Assembly (NCBI RefSeq): GCF_011617705.1
Contig: NZ_CP050154.1
Span: 2,728,001-2,792,000, forward strand
Reading direction: 5' to 3'
Source of the DNA: Brevibacterium limosum
GTDB lineage: Bacteria; Actinomycetota; Actinomycetes; Actinomycetales; Brevibacteriaceae
DNA: 64,000 bases
The notes under the pieces are model-generated. The model made no database searches. It had not been told where the DNA came from and saw nothing but the letters and a program-made list of their open reading frames with translations. Position numbers and translations under genes: made by a program. Position 1 is the first letter of the stretch, and every line of letters begins with the position of its first letter. Below, in pieces: positions 26,881 to 35,091 of the stretch.

Positions 26881-27270
26881 ATGGAAATTCTACGCGAGAT
26901 TCTTCTGACCCTGCATCTGCTGGGCATGGCGATCATTGTCGGTGGCTATTTCACCGTCATCCGCTCCCCCAGAGTGATGCCGGGAATGCTGCATGGCGCT
27001 TATCTGCAGCTGCTCACCGGCCTGCTGCTCATGGGCCTGGCCGAGATGGGCGATGGCACCGTCAACCATATGAAGATCGGGATCAAGCTGGTCGTGGCGA
27101 TCCTCGTCACGGTCTTCGCCTTCATCGGCGACAGGAAGCAGAAGGCCTTCGCGGCGTCTGCCCCCGCCGAGGGCGGTGCCGTGGCGGTGAAGAATCCGTC
27201 GGCGACCATGGCGCACCTGGTCGTCATCTTCGCAGTCATCAACGTGATCGTGGCCGTCTTCGTCCACTGA
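26881..27270 (+). CDS. Small four-helix integral membrane protein
   Basis: This is a 129-residue protein of unknown function with four predicted membrane segments. They are at about residues 6-25, 36-53, 64-82 and 108-128. The motif LLTLHLLGMAIIVGGYF at the N-terminus and HMKIGIKLVVAILV in the third helix place conserved His and Lys near the membrane. The layout is one seen in actinobacterial conserved membrane proteins next to glmU. TACGAT ends 7 nt before the ATG and there is no ribosome site, so it is almost certainly leaderless. Confidence 0.8.
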   Translation: MEILREILLTLHLLGMAIIVGGYFTVIRSPRVMPGMLHGAYLQLLTGLLLMGLAEMGDGTVNHMKIGIKLVVAILVTVFAFIGDRKQKAFAASAPAEGGAVAVKNPSATMAHLVVIFAVINVIVAVFVH

Positions 27271-27284
27271 TAACCCCCCATTTG

Positions 27285-27340
27285 CTACCTGACGGCGGCT
27301 GAGCAACCTCGCGCGAGGTTGCTCAGCCGCCGTCAGGTAG
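27285..27340. repeat. 56-bp perfect palindrome (dispersed repeat, copy 1)
   Basis: Two 28-base arms are exact complements with no loop base; the unit begins CTACCTGACGGCGGCTGAGC. It lies between two rightward genes, 15 bases after one stop and 53 before the pcrA ATG. Another copy in rearranged form is at 53326-53383. It could form a cruciform or a long RNA hairpin. Confidence 0.9.
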
Positions 27341-27392
27341 TTCTGAGGGGTGTGACCTCGTGTCCGGGGCTGACGGTATCGTTGGGGGCGAC

Positions 27393-29945
27393 ATGACTGC
27401 TGCAGCTGAACACACCGACCATGCCGCCGGCGCCGACTCCCGAGCGGCCGAACTCCTCACCGGACTCAACCCCAGGCAGCGCGAGGCCGTGATCCACACC
27501 GGGTCCCCACTGCTCATCGTCGCCGGAGCCGGATCGGGCAAGACAACCGTGCTCACTCGACGCATCGCCTATGCTCTGGCCACCGGTCGCGCCCACCCCG
27601 GTGAAGTCCTGGCGATCACATTCACGAACAAGGCCGCGAAGGAGATGGCCGAACGCGTGTCCTCGATCGTCGGCCCCGCTTCCCGCGCCATGTGGGTCTC
27701 GACCTTCCACTCCTCGTGTGTGCGCATCCTCCGCCGCGAGGCGAAGGTGCTGGGCATGAAGTCGAACTTCACCATCTACGACGCCCAGGATGCTCAGCGA
27801 CTCGTCGCTCAGATCCTCAAGGAGCTCGGCCTCGACACGAAGAAATACGCACCACGGGCCATCCTGCACCGGATCTCGAACCTCAAGAACGAGCTGCAGA
27901 CCCCCGATGACTTCATCCCGCGCCCCAACAACCCCGCCGACGAGGTCCTCGCCGACGTCTTCAAGCGCTACACCTCTCGCCTGCGCCTGGCCAATGCCTT
28001 CGACTTCGACGACCTCATCGCAGAGACCGTCCATCTCTTCGGCGCCTTCCCCGAGGTAGCCGATTCCTACCGTCGCCGGTTCCGCCACATCCTCGTCGAC
28101 GAGTACCAGGACACGAACCCGGCACAGTACGCCCTGATCAAGGCCTTGGCCGGTAATGGTGCCGGAGGTCCCACGGGAGCCGAACTCACTGTCGTCGGCG
28201 ACGCCGACCAGTCGATCTATGCCTTCCGCGGTGCCACTGTCCGCAATATCGTCGAGTTCGAGAAAGACTTCCCGAATGCGGACACCATTCTGTTGGAGCA
28301 GAACTACCGCTCGACGCAGAACATCCTCGACGCGGCCAATGCCGTGATCGCGAACAACGACGACCGCCGGGAGAAGAAGCTGTGGACCTCGGAGGGAACG
28401 GGTGAGCAGATCGTCGGCTGGGTGGCCGAGAACGAGCAGGGCGAAGCCCGGTTCATCGTCGACCGCATCGACGACCTCATCGACGAAGAGAAGTACACCT
28501 ACGGTGATTTCGCAGTCTTCTACCGCACGAACGCGCAGTCGCGTGCCATCGAAGATGCACTGGTCCGCTCCGGAATCCCGTACAAGGTCGTCGGCGGCAC
28601 CCGCTTCTACGAGCGCAAGGAGATCAAGGACGCCCTCGGCTACCTGCGCGTCGTCTCGAACCCCGATGACGACGTCAACCTGCGACGCATCCTCAATGTG
28701 CCCAAACGCTCCATCGGCGACCGCACCGAAGGCCTCATCGCCGACTTCGCCGACCGGGAGAACATCAGCTTCTTCACCGCTCTGGGCCGCCTCGACGAGA
28801 TCCCGCACCTGAGTTCGCGCGCCCTGACCTCGGTGAAGAAGTTCTTTGACCTCATGCAGGATCTGCGCTCGACCGCCGAGTCCTCTCCTCTCTCCCGCGT
28901 CATCGAGGCGATCCTCGAACAGTCCGGGTACCTCGAATCGCTGCAGAAGAGCACCGATCCGCAGGACGAGTCCCGCGTCGACAACCTCGCCGAGCTCGTC
29001 GCCGTGGCCGAGGACTTCGTCGCCACTCGTGAAGCCGCGGTTGCGGAACCAGGCACACCAGATGATGCTGACACCAACACAGGCATCGACACCGAGGTGA
29101 CCGCCGCCGAAACGGCGACCGAGACAGGGAACGAAACCGCCGCCGAGGGGGCCGCTCCCGACGCCGGTGACACCGGTTCCGCTGACGCCTCCGCCGCTCC
29201 GGGTGTCGGGCCCGCGGCGATCGACCAGTTCCTCGAACAGGTGGCTCTGGCCTCGGACACGGATCAGATTCCCGATGCCGAACTCGGCCAGGTCACGCTG
29301 ATGACTCTGCACACGGCCAAGGGCCTGGAGTTCCCGGTGGTCTTCCTCACCGGACTCGAAGACGGCGGGTTCCCGCATTCGCGGTCGTTCGAGAATCCGC
29401 AGGAGCTGTCGGAGGAGCGACGTCTGGCGTATGTCGGGCTCACGCGCGCCCGGCAGCGGCTGCTCGTCACCCGCGCGGAGACCCGCAGCATGTGGGGTCA
29501 GCCTCAGTACAATCCGCCGAGCCGGTTCCTGTCCGAGATCCCGGAGAACCTCATCAGCTGGGAGAACACAGGCAGCTTCTCCGGAGGATTCTCCGGCGGC
29601 TTCGGCTCGGGAGGGTTCGGATCCGGCGGGTACGGCTCCGGCGGCTATTCCTCCGGATACTCCGGAGGCTCACGCGGCTTCGGGTCGTCGCGCTCGTCCG
29701 GCAGCGGATCCCGCTCGAGTGCGAGTCCATCGGCCCCGGTCGCCGGATTCCCCAACCGAATCCGCCCCAACCGTGAGGTCATCTCCGTCGAGGTCGGCGA
29801 AAAGGTCTCGCACGAGTCCTTCGGGCTCGGCACCGTCACCGAGGTCAACGGCGTCGGCGACAAGACCGTGGCGGTCGTCGATTTCGGTTCGGCCGGGTCG
29901 AAGCGACTGCTGCTGCGCTACGCCCCGATCGAGAAGCTCGGCTGA
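27393..29945 (+). CDS. pcrA: UvrD/PcrA-type ATP-dependent DNA helicase
   Basis: This SF1A 3'-5' helicase acts in repair and replication-fork and transcription conflicts. The 850-residue protein has Walker A VAGAGSGKTTVLTRR (about residue 46), DEYQDTNPAQY, GDADQSIYAFRGA, NYRSTQ, TLHTAKGLEFPVVFLTG and EERRLAYVGLTRAR. Two parts stand out. One is an acidic Ala/Thr/Glu-rich insertion of about 60 residues (about 550-608) in domain 2B. The other is a Gly/Ser/Tyr/Phe-rich linker (about 727-770) before the C-terminal Tudor-like domain (VSHESFGLGTVTEV), which in relatives binds RNA polymerase. ATG 27393 is preferred; GTG at 27360 is possible. Confidence 0.95.
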   Translation: MTAAAEHTDHAAGADSRAAELLTGLNPRQREAVIHTGSPLLIVAGAGSGKTTVLTRRIAYALATGRAHPGEVLAITFTNKAAKEMAERVSSIVGPASRAMWVSTFHSSCVRILRREAKVLGMKSNFTIYDAQDAQRLVAQILKELGLDTKKYAPRAILHRISNLKNELQTPDDFIPRPNNPADEVLADVFKRYTSRLRLANAFDFDDLIAETVHLFGAFPEVADSYRRRFRHILVDEYQDTNPAQYALIKALAGNGAGGPTGAELTVVGDADQSIYAFRGATVRNIVEFEKDFPNADTILLEQNYRSTQNILDAANAVIANNDDRREKKLWTSEGTGEQIVGWVAENEQGEARFIVDRIDDLIDEEKYTYGDFAVFYRTNAQSRAIEDALVRSGIPYKVVGGTRFYERKEIKDALGYLRVVSNPDDDVNLRRILNVPKRSIGDRTEGLIADFADRENISFFTALGRLDEIPHLSSRALTSVKKFFDLMQDLRSTAESSPLSRVIEAILEQSGYLESLQKSTDPQDESRVDNLAELVAVAEDFVATREAAVAEPGTPDDADTNTGIDTEVTAAETATETGNETAAEGAAPDAGDTGSADASAAPGVGPAAIDQFLEQVALASDTDQIPDAELGQVTLMTLHTAKGLEFPVVFLTGLEDGGFPHSRSFENPQELSEERRLAYVGLTRARQRLLVTRAETRSMWGQPQYNPPSRFLSEIPENLISWENTGSFSGGFSGGFGSGGFGSGGYGSGGYSSGYSGGSRGFGSSRSSGSGSRSSASPSAPVAGFPNRIRPNREVISVEVGEKVSHESFGLGTVTEVNGVGDKTVAVVDFGSAGSKRLLLRYAPIEKLG

Positions 29946-30009
29946 GTCGACCGCGGCGGCGGATGCACGGTTCAGCCGTGCTTGCTCCCCCGCTGCGGTG
30001 CACAAGAAA

Positions 30010-30041
30010 GCGCCGAGGAGAACCTGAGTTCTCCTCGGCGC
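30010..30041 (+). terminator. Rho-independent terminator after pcrA
   Basis: A perfect 13-bp stem with a 6-nt loop is followed by CTTTTCC. It lies 65 bases past the pcrA stop. The stem may also serve the convergent small gene. Confidence 0.85.
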
Positions 30042-30075
30042 CTTTTCCATGCCGGACGCGGCTATGGAGTGAAAG

Positions 30076-30258
30076 TCAGTCGTTGCCGAACTTGCCATCG
30101 GCTCCGTCGCGACCCTTGTCGATCTGGTCTTCGAACTTGCCGCCGGTGGCGTTGTTGGCGGCGTCAGCAGCCTTGTCCAGGCCCTGGTCGCTGATCTCTT
30201 CACCCTTGTCGCTATTCATGGCGTCCTTGGCTTTGTTTGTCAGATCGTCCAGTCCCAT
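30076..30258 (-). CDS. MT0933-type antitoxin-family small protein
   Basis: This is a 60-residue, charged, soluble protein. The sequence MGLDDLTNKAKDAM, then ISDQGLDKAADAANNATGGKF and EDQIDKG, follows the PF14013 (MT0933 antitoxin) pattern. The ATG at 30258 is chosen because AAAGGAGA lies just upstream; an ATG five codons earlier is less likely. No toxin gene is next to it. Members of this family are widespread in actinobacteria, and the antitoxin name does not prove such a role. Confidence 0.8.
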   Translation of the reverse strand: MGLDDLTNKAKDAMNSDKGEEISDQGLDKAADAANNATGGKFEDQIDKGRDGADGKFGND

Positions 30259-30395
30259 GCTGTCTCCTTTCATCGGAAAAGGTTCTCAGCGAACCTCCTG
30301 ACGCCACTCACCTTGCCATTGTTCCCGACGAGACGACACCTGTCGGTTCCATTTCTCAGCAAATGCACATACTGCGTTTTTCCGAGGTCGACCCG

Positions 30396-30737
30396 TCATC
30401 TGCTCAGGGGCACGAGGAAGGCCAATCCGACAAGCAGTCCGGCGAACAGCAGACAGGTGGTGATGTCGACGGCCTTCGACCGGTTCGTCCACACTTCGGT
30501 CCACGGAGGGGGCATCGCGCGGAACCCGGCGAGGCCGGCGGGCACGATCGCCAGGATGACAGCGCCGAGGCGGAAGTCGACGACCGAGCATGCCGCGGCG
30601 GCGGCGACTCCCAGGAGGCAGCCGAGCAGCACCCAGTCACGCCGGGTGGGATGGGCGTACCGGCGTTTCCAGTAGATCCATCGCTTGGCGATCGGCCCTC
30701 TCCCCCGCCGTGCATGGCGGGGGTGGGGTCGTTTCAT
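30396..30737 (-). CDS. DUF3017 small membrane protein
   Basis: This is a 113-residue protein with a basic N-terminus and three predicted membrane helices (about residues 36-53, 56-71 and 91-110). The RRDWVLLGCLLGV and GAVILAIVPAGLAGFRAM segments and the location immediately after purH are typical of DUF3017. The ATG directly abuts the purH stop (one base between), so it is cotranslated. Function unknown. Confidence 0.85.
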   Translation of the reverse strand: MKRPHPRHARRGRGPIAKRWIYWKRRYAHPTRRDWVLLGCLLGVAAAAACSVVDFRLGAVILAIVPAGLAGFRAMPPPWTEVWTNRSKAVDITTCLLFAGLLVGLAFLVPLSR

Positions 30738-30738
30738 C

Positions 30739-32283
30739 TCAGTGGAAGAAATGGCGGCTCCCGGTCAGGTACATCGTGATGCCGGCCTCCTCCGCGGCCG
30801 CGATGACCTCATCGTCGCGGATCGATCCGCCCGGCTGCACCACGGCGGTGACCCCGGCGTCGATGAGGATCTGCAGACCGTCGGGGAAGGGGAAGAAGGC
30901 GTCCGACGAGGCGACCGCACCCGCGGCGCGTTCGGCTCCGGCCCGTTCGACGGCGAGTTTGGCCGAGTCGACACGGTTGACCTGGCCCATGCCCACCCCC
31001 ACCGAGGCGCCGCCCTTGGCGAGCAGGATCGCGTTGGATTTCACGGCCCGCCCGGCCTTCCACGCGAATTCGAGGTCGGCAAGAACCTCCGGGGTTGCTG
31101 CCGATCCTGCGGCCAGGGTCCAGTTCTCCGGGGAGTCTCCCTCGGCCTGGAAGGCGTCGCGGTCCTGGACGAGGAAGCCACCGCTGATCGGCTTGATCTC
31201 GACGGTGGGGGCATCGATGTCGCCGAGTTCGAGCAGACGCAGGTTCTTCTTCGTCGTGAGGATCTCGAGGGCCTCGGCGCTGAAGGACGGAGCAGCCAGG
31301 CACTCTGTGAAGATCGGCTTGATCGAAGCGGCCAGCTCGGCGTCGACCTCACGGTTCGTGGCGATGACACCGCCGTAGGCCGACAGCGGATCGCATTGGT
31401 GGGCGGTCTTGTGCGCTGCGGCTGCGGTCTCACCGACGGCGATTCCGCACGGGTTCGCGTGCTTGATTATGGCCACGGCCGGCTGGTCGAAGTCGAAGGC
31501 TGCGCGGATCGCGGCATCGGTGTCCGTGTAGTTGTTGTACGACATCGCCTTGCCGCCGAGCAGCGTTGCACCGGCGATTCCGGCGGTGCCGTCGGAGTAC
31601 ACGGCGGCGGCCTGGTGCGGGTTCTCTCCGTAGCGCAGCTCGGCGATCTTCTCACCGGTGAGTCCCGCGAATGCGGCCTTCTCCTCGGTGGCGAGTTCTG
31701 CGGCGAACCAGGAGGCGACAGCCGAGTCGTAGGCCGCGGTGTGGGCGAAGGCTCTTGCGGCGAAGGAGCGTCGGGCCTCGAGGTCGAAGCCGTCTGCGGC
31801 AGCGGCGTCGAGCACGGCCGAGTAGTCGGCCGGATCGGTCACGACGGTGACCGTGGGGTGGTTCTTCGCCGCCGCGCGCACCATCGAGGGCCCGCCGATG
31901 TCGATCTGCTCGATGCAGTCGTCGAAGCCGGCTCCGCTGGCGACGGTGTCGGCGAACGGGTAGAGGTTGACGACGACGAGGTCGAAGGGTTCGATCTCGA
32001 GTTCGGACAGCTGTTCCAGGTGCTCGGGTTTGCGGGAGTCGGCGAGGATGCCGGCGTGGACGCGCGGGTGGAGGGTTTTGACCCGTCCTTCGAGGCATTC
32101 GGGGAACCCGGTGAGCTCTTCGACCTTCGTCACCGCGGCCCCCGTCTCGGCGATCTTCGCCGCCGTGGATCCGGTCGACACGATCTGGACTCCGGCTGCG
32201 TGGAGGCCGCGAGCCAGCTCCTCCAGTCCGGTCTTGTCGTAGACGCTGATCAGCGCTCTCTTGATCGCGCGGGTTCCTGTCAC
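30739..32283 (-). CDS. purH: Bifunctional AICAR transformylase/IMP cyclohydrolase
   Basis: PurH performs the last two steps of IMP synthesis. The 514-residue protein has the N-terminal cyclohydrolase (MGS-like) domain, [16 protein letters not shown] and [14 protein letters not shown] [12 protein letters not shown], then [17 protein letters not shown]. The transformylase domain has [19 protein letters not shown] and [11 protein letters not shown] with the conserved Lys-His pair. GTG at 32283 is preceded by AAGGAGGATCT. It follows purN by 48 bases and abuts DUF3017. Confidence 0.97.
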   Translation of the reverse strand: MTGTRAIKRALISVYDKTGLEELARGLHAAGVQIVSTGSTAAKIAETGAAVTKVEELTGFPECLEGRVKTLHPRVHAGILADSRKPEHLEQLSELEIEPFDLVVVNLYPFADTVASGAGFDDCIEQIDIGGPSMVRAAAKNHPTVTVVTDPADYSAVLDAAAADGFDLEARRSFAARAFAHTAAYDSAVASWFAAELATEEKAAFAGLTGEKIAELRYGENPHQAAAVYSDGTAGIAGATLLGGKAMSYNNYTDTDAAIRAAFDFDQPAVAIIKHANPCGIAVGETAAAAHKTAHQCDPLSAYGGVIATNREVDAELAASIKPIFTECLAAPSFSAEALEILTTKKNLRLLELGDIDAPTVEIKPISGGFLVQDRDAFQAEGDSPENWTLAAGSAATPEVLADLEFAWKAGRAVKSNAILLAKGGASVGVGMGQVNRVDSAKLAVERAGAERAAGAVASSDAFFPFPDGLQILIDAGVTAVVQPGGSIRDDEVIAAAEEAGITMYLTGSRHFFH

Positions 32284-32331
32284 AGATCCTCCTTGAGGTT
32301 CGGTCGCCGGTCGGTTCTTCGCACGGCGGGG

Positions 32332-32961
32332 TCAGTGGGCGGTCGTCGCCGAGGCGGCATATCCGCGGACATGCCGACCGTCGACGACGAGGTCGGTGTG
32401 GGCCAGGTGCGCGAGCAGACGCACGAGCTCTTCGCGTTCACGGGCTTTGATGTTCTCGTGCACGGTCTCCTCGGTGTCGTCATCGCCGATGGGCACCGCG
32501 TACTGGGTGATGATCGGTCCTGTGTCGACTCCCGTGTCGACGAGATGGATGGTTCCGCCGGTCAGCTTCACCCCATGGGCGAGCGCGTCGCGGACTCCGT
32601 GTGCGCCCGGGAATGAGGGAAGCAGGGCCGGGTGGGTGTTGATGATCCGAGAAGGGAAGGCTTCGACGAAGCCGGCGCCGAGGATGCGCATGAAACCGGC
32701 TGAGACCACCCAGTCCGGGGCGAGTCCGGCCACCGTGTCCTTCAGGGCCGCGTTCCACTCGTCACGGTCGGCGAAGTCCTTGGGCCGGACGACGAAGGAG
32801 GGAATCGAATGCTGCTCGGCTCTGGCCAGGACTCCGGCCGTGGCCGAATCGGCTCCGATGGCGACGATGTCGACTCCGCGGGCCCCGTCGGCGAAAGCGT
32901 CGATGACGGACTGCGTGAGGGTCCCGGATCCTGAGGCCAGAAGAACGGTGCGCACCCGCAC
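32332..32961 (-). CDS. purN: Phosphoribosylglycinamide formyltransferase
   Basis: PurN moves a formyl group from 10-formyl-THF to GAR in purine synthesis. The 209-residue protein has VLLASGSGTLTQSVIDAF for phosphate binding, VVSAGFMRILG, the catalytic NTHPALLPSFPGAHGVRDAL with Asn and His, and GVKLTGGTIHLVDTGVDTGPII with the catalytic Asp. Two GTG codons, at 32961 and 32955, are possible starts; TAGACT ends 6 nt before the second, which suggests a leaderless start there. It opens the purN-purH-DUF3017 operon. Confidence 0.95.
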   Translation of the reverse strand: MRVRTVLLASGSGTLTQSVIDAFADGARGVDIVAIGADSATAGVLARAEQHSIPSFVVRPKDFADRDEWNAALKDTVAGLAPDWVVSAGFMRILGAGFVEAFPSRIINTHPALLPSFPGAHGVRDALAHGVKLTGGTIHLVDTGVDTGPIITQYAVPIGDDDTEETVHENIKAREREELVRLLAHLAHTDLVVDGRHVRGYAASATTAH

Positions 32962-33054
32962 AGTCTAACGTCTGCCGCGCACGGACGATGCCCGGCTGTC
33001 ATCGTGCGGACACGGCCCGCCGAGGCATTTGTCAGTCGACTGTGAGAAACTGGC

Positions 33055-33510
33055 GTGGTGACGTCACCGCAGAATACCGAAGAGAAGAAGGCGCCGACCC
33101 CCGAAGAGGAGGCACAGGCCGCACCGGCACGACATGGGCTCGTCCTGATCCTGCTGATCCTCGCCTCGGTGCTGACGTTCACCTATCAGCTGCCATTCAA
33201 GCTCGCCGCCATCGGCTTCGCCATCGCCGCGGTCGTGTGGTCGGTGAAGTACATCGTCGCCGTGGTCAGGACCAAGCAGCGCCGGAACATGTCCTTGGGC
33301 ATCCTCGGCGGCCTGCTCAGCGTCTATCTCATCTTCTCCACGATGTCGTCGGTCGTCCTCTGGCCGGTGCAGTCGAAGTACGAGGAATGCCTGCGCGATG
33401 CGATCACGCAGCAGGCGCAGCTGTCCTGCACCAGCGAATATCAGTCGGGTCTGGGTGACTGGTTCAAGCAGATCACCGGCCAGGAACTCGATCTGCCCGG
33501 CACCAACTGA
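33055..33510 (+). CDS. Hypothetical three-helix membrane protein
   Basis: This is a 151-residue protein. The N-terminus is acidic and Pro/Ala/Glu-rich (about residues 1-26). Three hydrophobic segments follow at about 27-44, 50-69 and 80-101, then a C-terminal soluble part with two Cys (EECLRDA and LSCTSEYQ) that could form a disulphide outside the cell. GTG at 33055 or 33058 are both possible. The gene is divergent from purN and lies opposite DUF6350, a common place for an uncharacterised membrane protein in this locus. Confidence 0.8.
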   Translation: MVTSPQNTEEKKAPTPEEEAQAAPARHGLVLILLILASVLTFTYQLPFKLAAIGFAIAAVVWSVKYIVAVVRTKQRRNMSLGILGGLLSVYLIFSTMSSVVLWPVQSKYEECLRDAITQQAQLSCTSEYQSGLGDWFKQITGQELDLPGTN

Positions 33511-33668
33511 CCGACATGGTCCGATCCCCGATCGTTCAGCGCTGATCTCCACACCGAGGATGCCCTTGACTCACGTCTGAGACCACCTCCGAGTCGGCGT
33601 GCAGTTCACGCCGCAACTGCGGCGAGTGCGCTTCCCCTCATCACGGGGCACCGAGGCGGCCCACCCGT

Positions 33669-34985
33669 CTATCGCAGTTCGTCTTCGTCGACGATGTCGT
33701 CGGCGACCGGTTCCGGCACGTCCTTGCCGAAGGCATCCGCTGTGTCGCCCTCGCCGAATTCATCCTCTCCGTCATCATCGGCGAAATCGGAGTAGACGGT
33801 GTGCAGACCGGAGAGTCTGATCAGCAGCAGGCCGGCGACCGTCCCCACACCGATCCACCCCGTGATCGCCGGCGCTGACGTCAGCGCCGAGGGCCCGAAT
33901 CCGGACAGGCCCAGCGGCCCCAGGGCTCCGCCGGCGAAGAGTGCGAGGATCTCGAAGGTGACGAACAGGAGTCCGATCGCGATTCCGAGCCCCGTCCAGG
34001 ACTGTGCGGCGATTTCGCGAGCTCGGACACGACCGAGGATGACGCACAGCAGACCGACCAGCACGAGAAGTGCCGGTGCGGCCGCCGTCCACGCCGGATA
34101 GTCACCGGTCAGCAGCCGCAGCACGTGCACATCGGGCACCGGTGCGGACGTCGACCTGAATGCCGAGCTCGTCCCCGCCCCGCCGATGCTCACCCCTGTC
34201 CCGGCGGTCCAGGACAGAGCCGAGTAGAAGACGCTCGGCGCGAAGAGCACCTGGACGATGATGAGACCGATGCCGGCGGCGACCGGTGAGCTGTAGACCT
34301 GCGCAGTGTCGGCGACGTCGTTCCAGCGGAGGACGATGCCGACGACGATCACGACCGCAGCAGCGGCCACGGCCGCCCACAGCAGACGACGGACGAGACT
34401 GGAGGCGACGCTCCAGGCGTCGATCCCGAGCATGGACAGCCCGGGAATGTCACCGATTCCACGGACACGAACGAAGCCCCACGCAACGGCCGAGATGAGG
34501 AAGAGGACGATTCGGAGGAATCCGCCCGGAGTCACTGTGGCCTGACCGACCAGGATCGCCAGCGCGAGCAGAGGACCGGCGTAGGCGACGACGAAGGTGC
34601 CCACAGCTGTGCCCATGAGAGCCCACCATCCACCCGGATCGTCCTCACTCTCCGTCTGACTGGCTGCGGCTGTGCTGTCGACCACTCGCTTGGCGGCCGC
34701 CGCCACGAGGAACCACAGCCCCAGAGTCACGAGACTCGGAGCCAGGGAGAAGTCGAATCCCAGAGTCGAGACGCTCAGTCCCGAGACCGTCGCCCACAGC
34801 GCGAACGCCCATTCGGGAATCGCCGAATACGGCAGCTGTGAGCCGAGACCGATGATCCAGAAGACGGTCGAGACGACGAATCCTGCGGGCACGACGATGA
34901 GGTCGATCTTCACGACTTCCATGAGGGCTGCCAAGATCGTCCGACGGTACGGCTGAGGGTGTGGAGAAGTGTGCATCAGGACCAT
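33669..34985 (-). CDS. DUF6350 membrane protein (PerM-like)
   Basis: This 438-residue protein has about 10 hydrophobic segments separated by short loops and an acidic C-terminal tail (EDEFGEGDTADAF and following). Its place between sucCD-type and purN-type genes is the standard one for DUF6350. Its mycobacterial relative has been linked to cell division and named PerM. The start at 34985 could move to 34976 or further in. No enzymatic motif is visible. Confidence 0.78.
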   Translation of the reverse strand: MVLMHTSPHPQPYRRTILAALMEVVKIDLIVVPAGFVVSTVFWIIGLGSQLPYSAIPEWAFALWATVSGLSVSTLGFDFSLAPSLVTLGLWFLVAAAAKRVVDSTAAASQTESEDDPGGWWALMGTAVGTFVVAYAGPLLALAILVGQATVTPGGFLRIVLFLISAVAWGFVRVRGIGDIPGLSMLGIDAWSVASSLVRRLLWAAVAAAAVVIVVGIVLRWNDVADTAQVYSSPVAAGIGLIIVQVLFAPSVFYSALSWTAGTGVSIGGAGTSSAFRSTSAPVPDVHVLRLLTGDYPAWTAAAPALLVLVGLLCVILGRVRAREIAAQSWTGLGIAIGLLFVTFEILALFAGGALGPLGLSGFGPSALTSAPAITGWIGVGTVAGLLLIRLSGLHTVYSDFADDDGEDEFGEGDTADAFGKDVPEPVADDIVDEDELR

Positions 34986-35044
34986 TTTCGCTTAACCCGG
35001 CTCGGGTTCGCGGTATTGACCACGCGATTCCCTGTTCCGGGAAG

Positions 35045-35050
35045 TACAAT
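35045..35050 (+). promoter_or_regulatory. -10 element for the 35.1-kb gene
   Basis: TACAAT with an estimated start near 35057 gives a leader of about 35 bases, which carries AAGGATGA before the ATG. The -35 is weak. Confidence 0.45.
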
Positions 35051-35091
35051 TGCGCCAGGACAGGCTTGTACATGCAAAGGATGACCCCACG

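Noticed and set aside
27333..29378. A 681-codon leftward frame opposite pcrA
   Set aside because: It is an antisense shadow; pcrA carries every helicase motif on the other strand.
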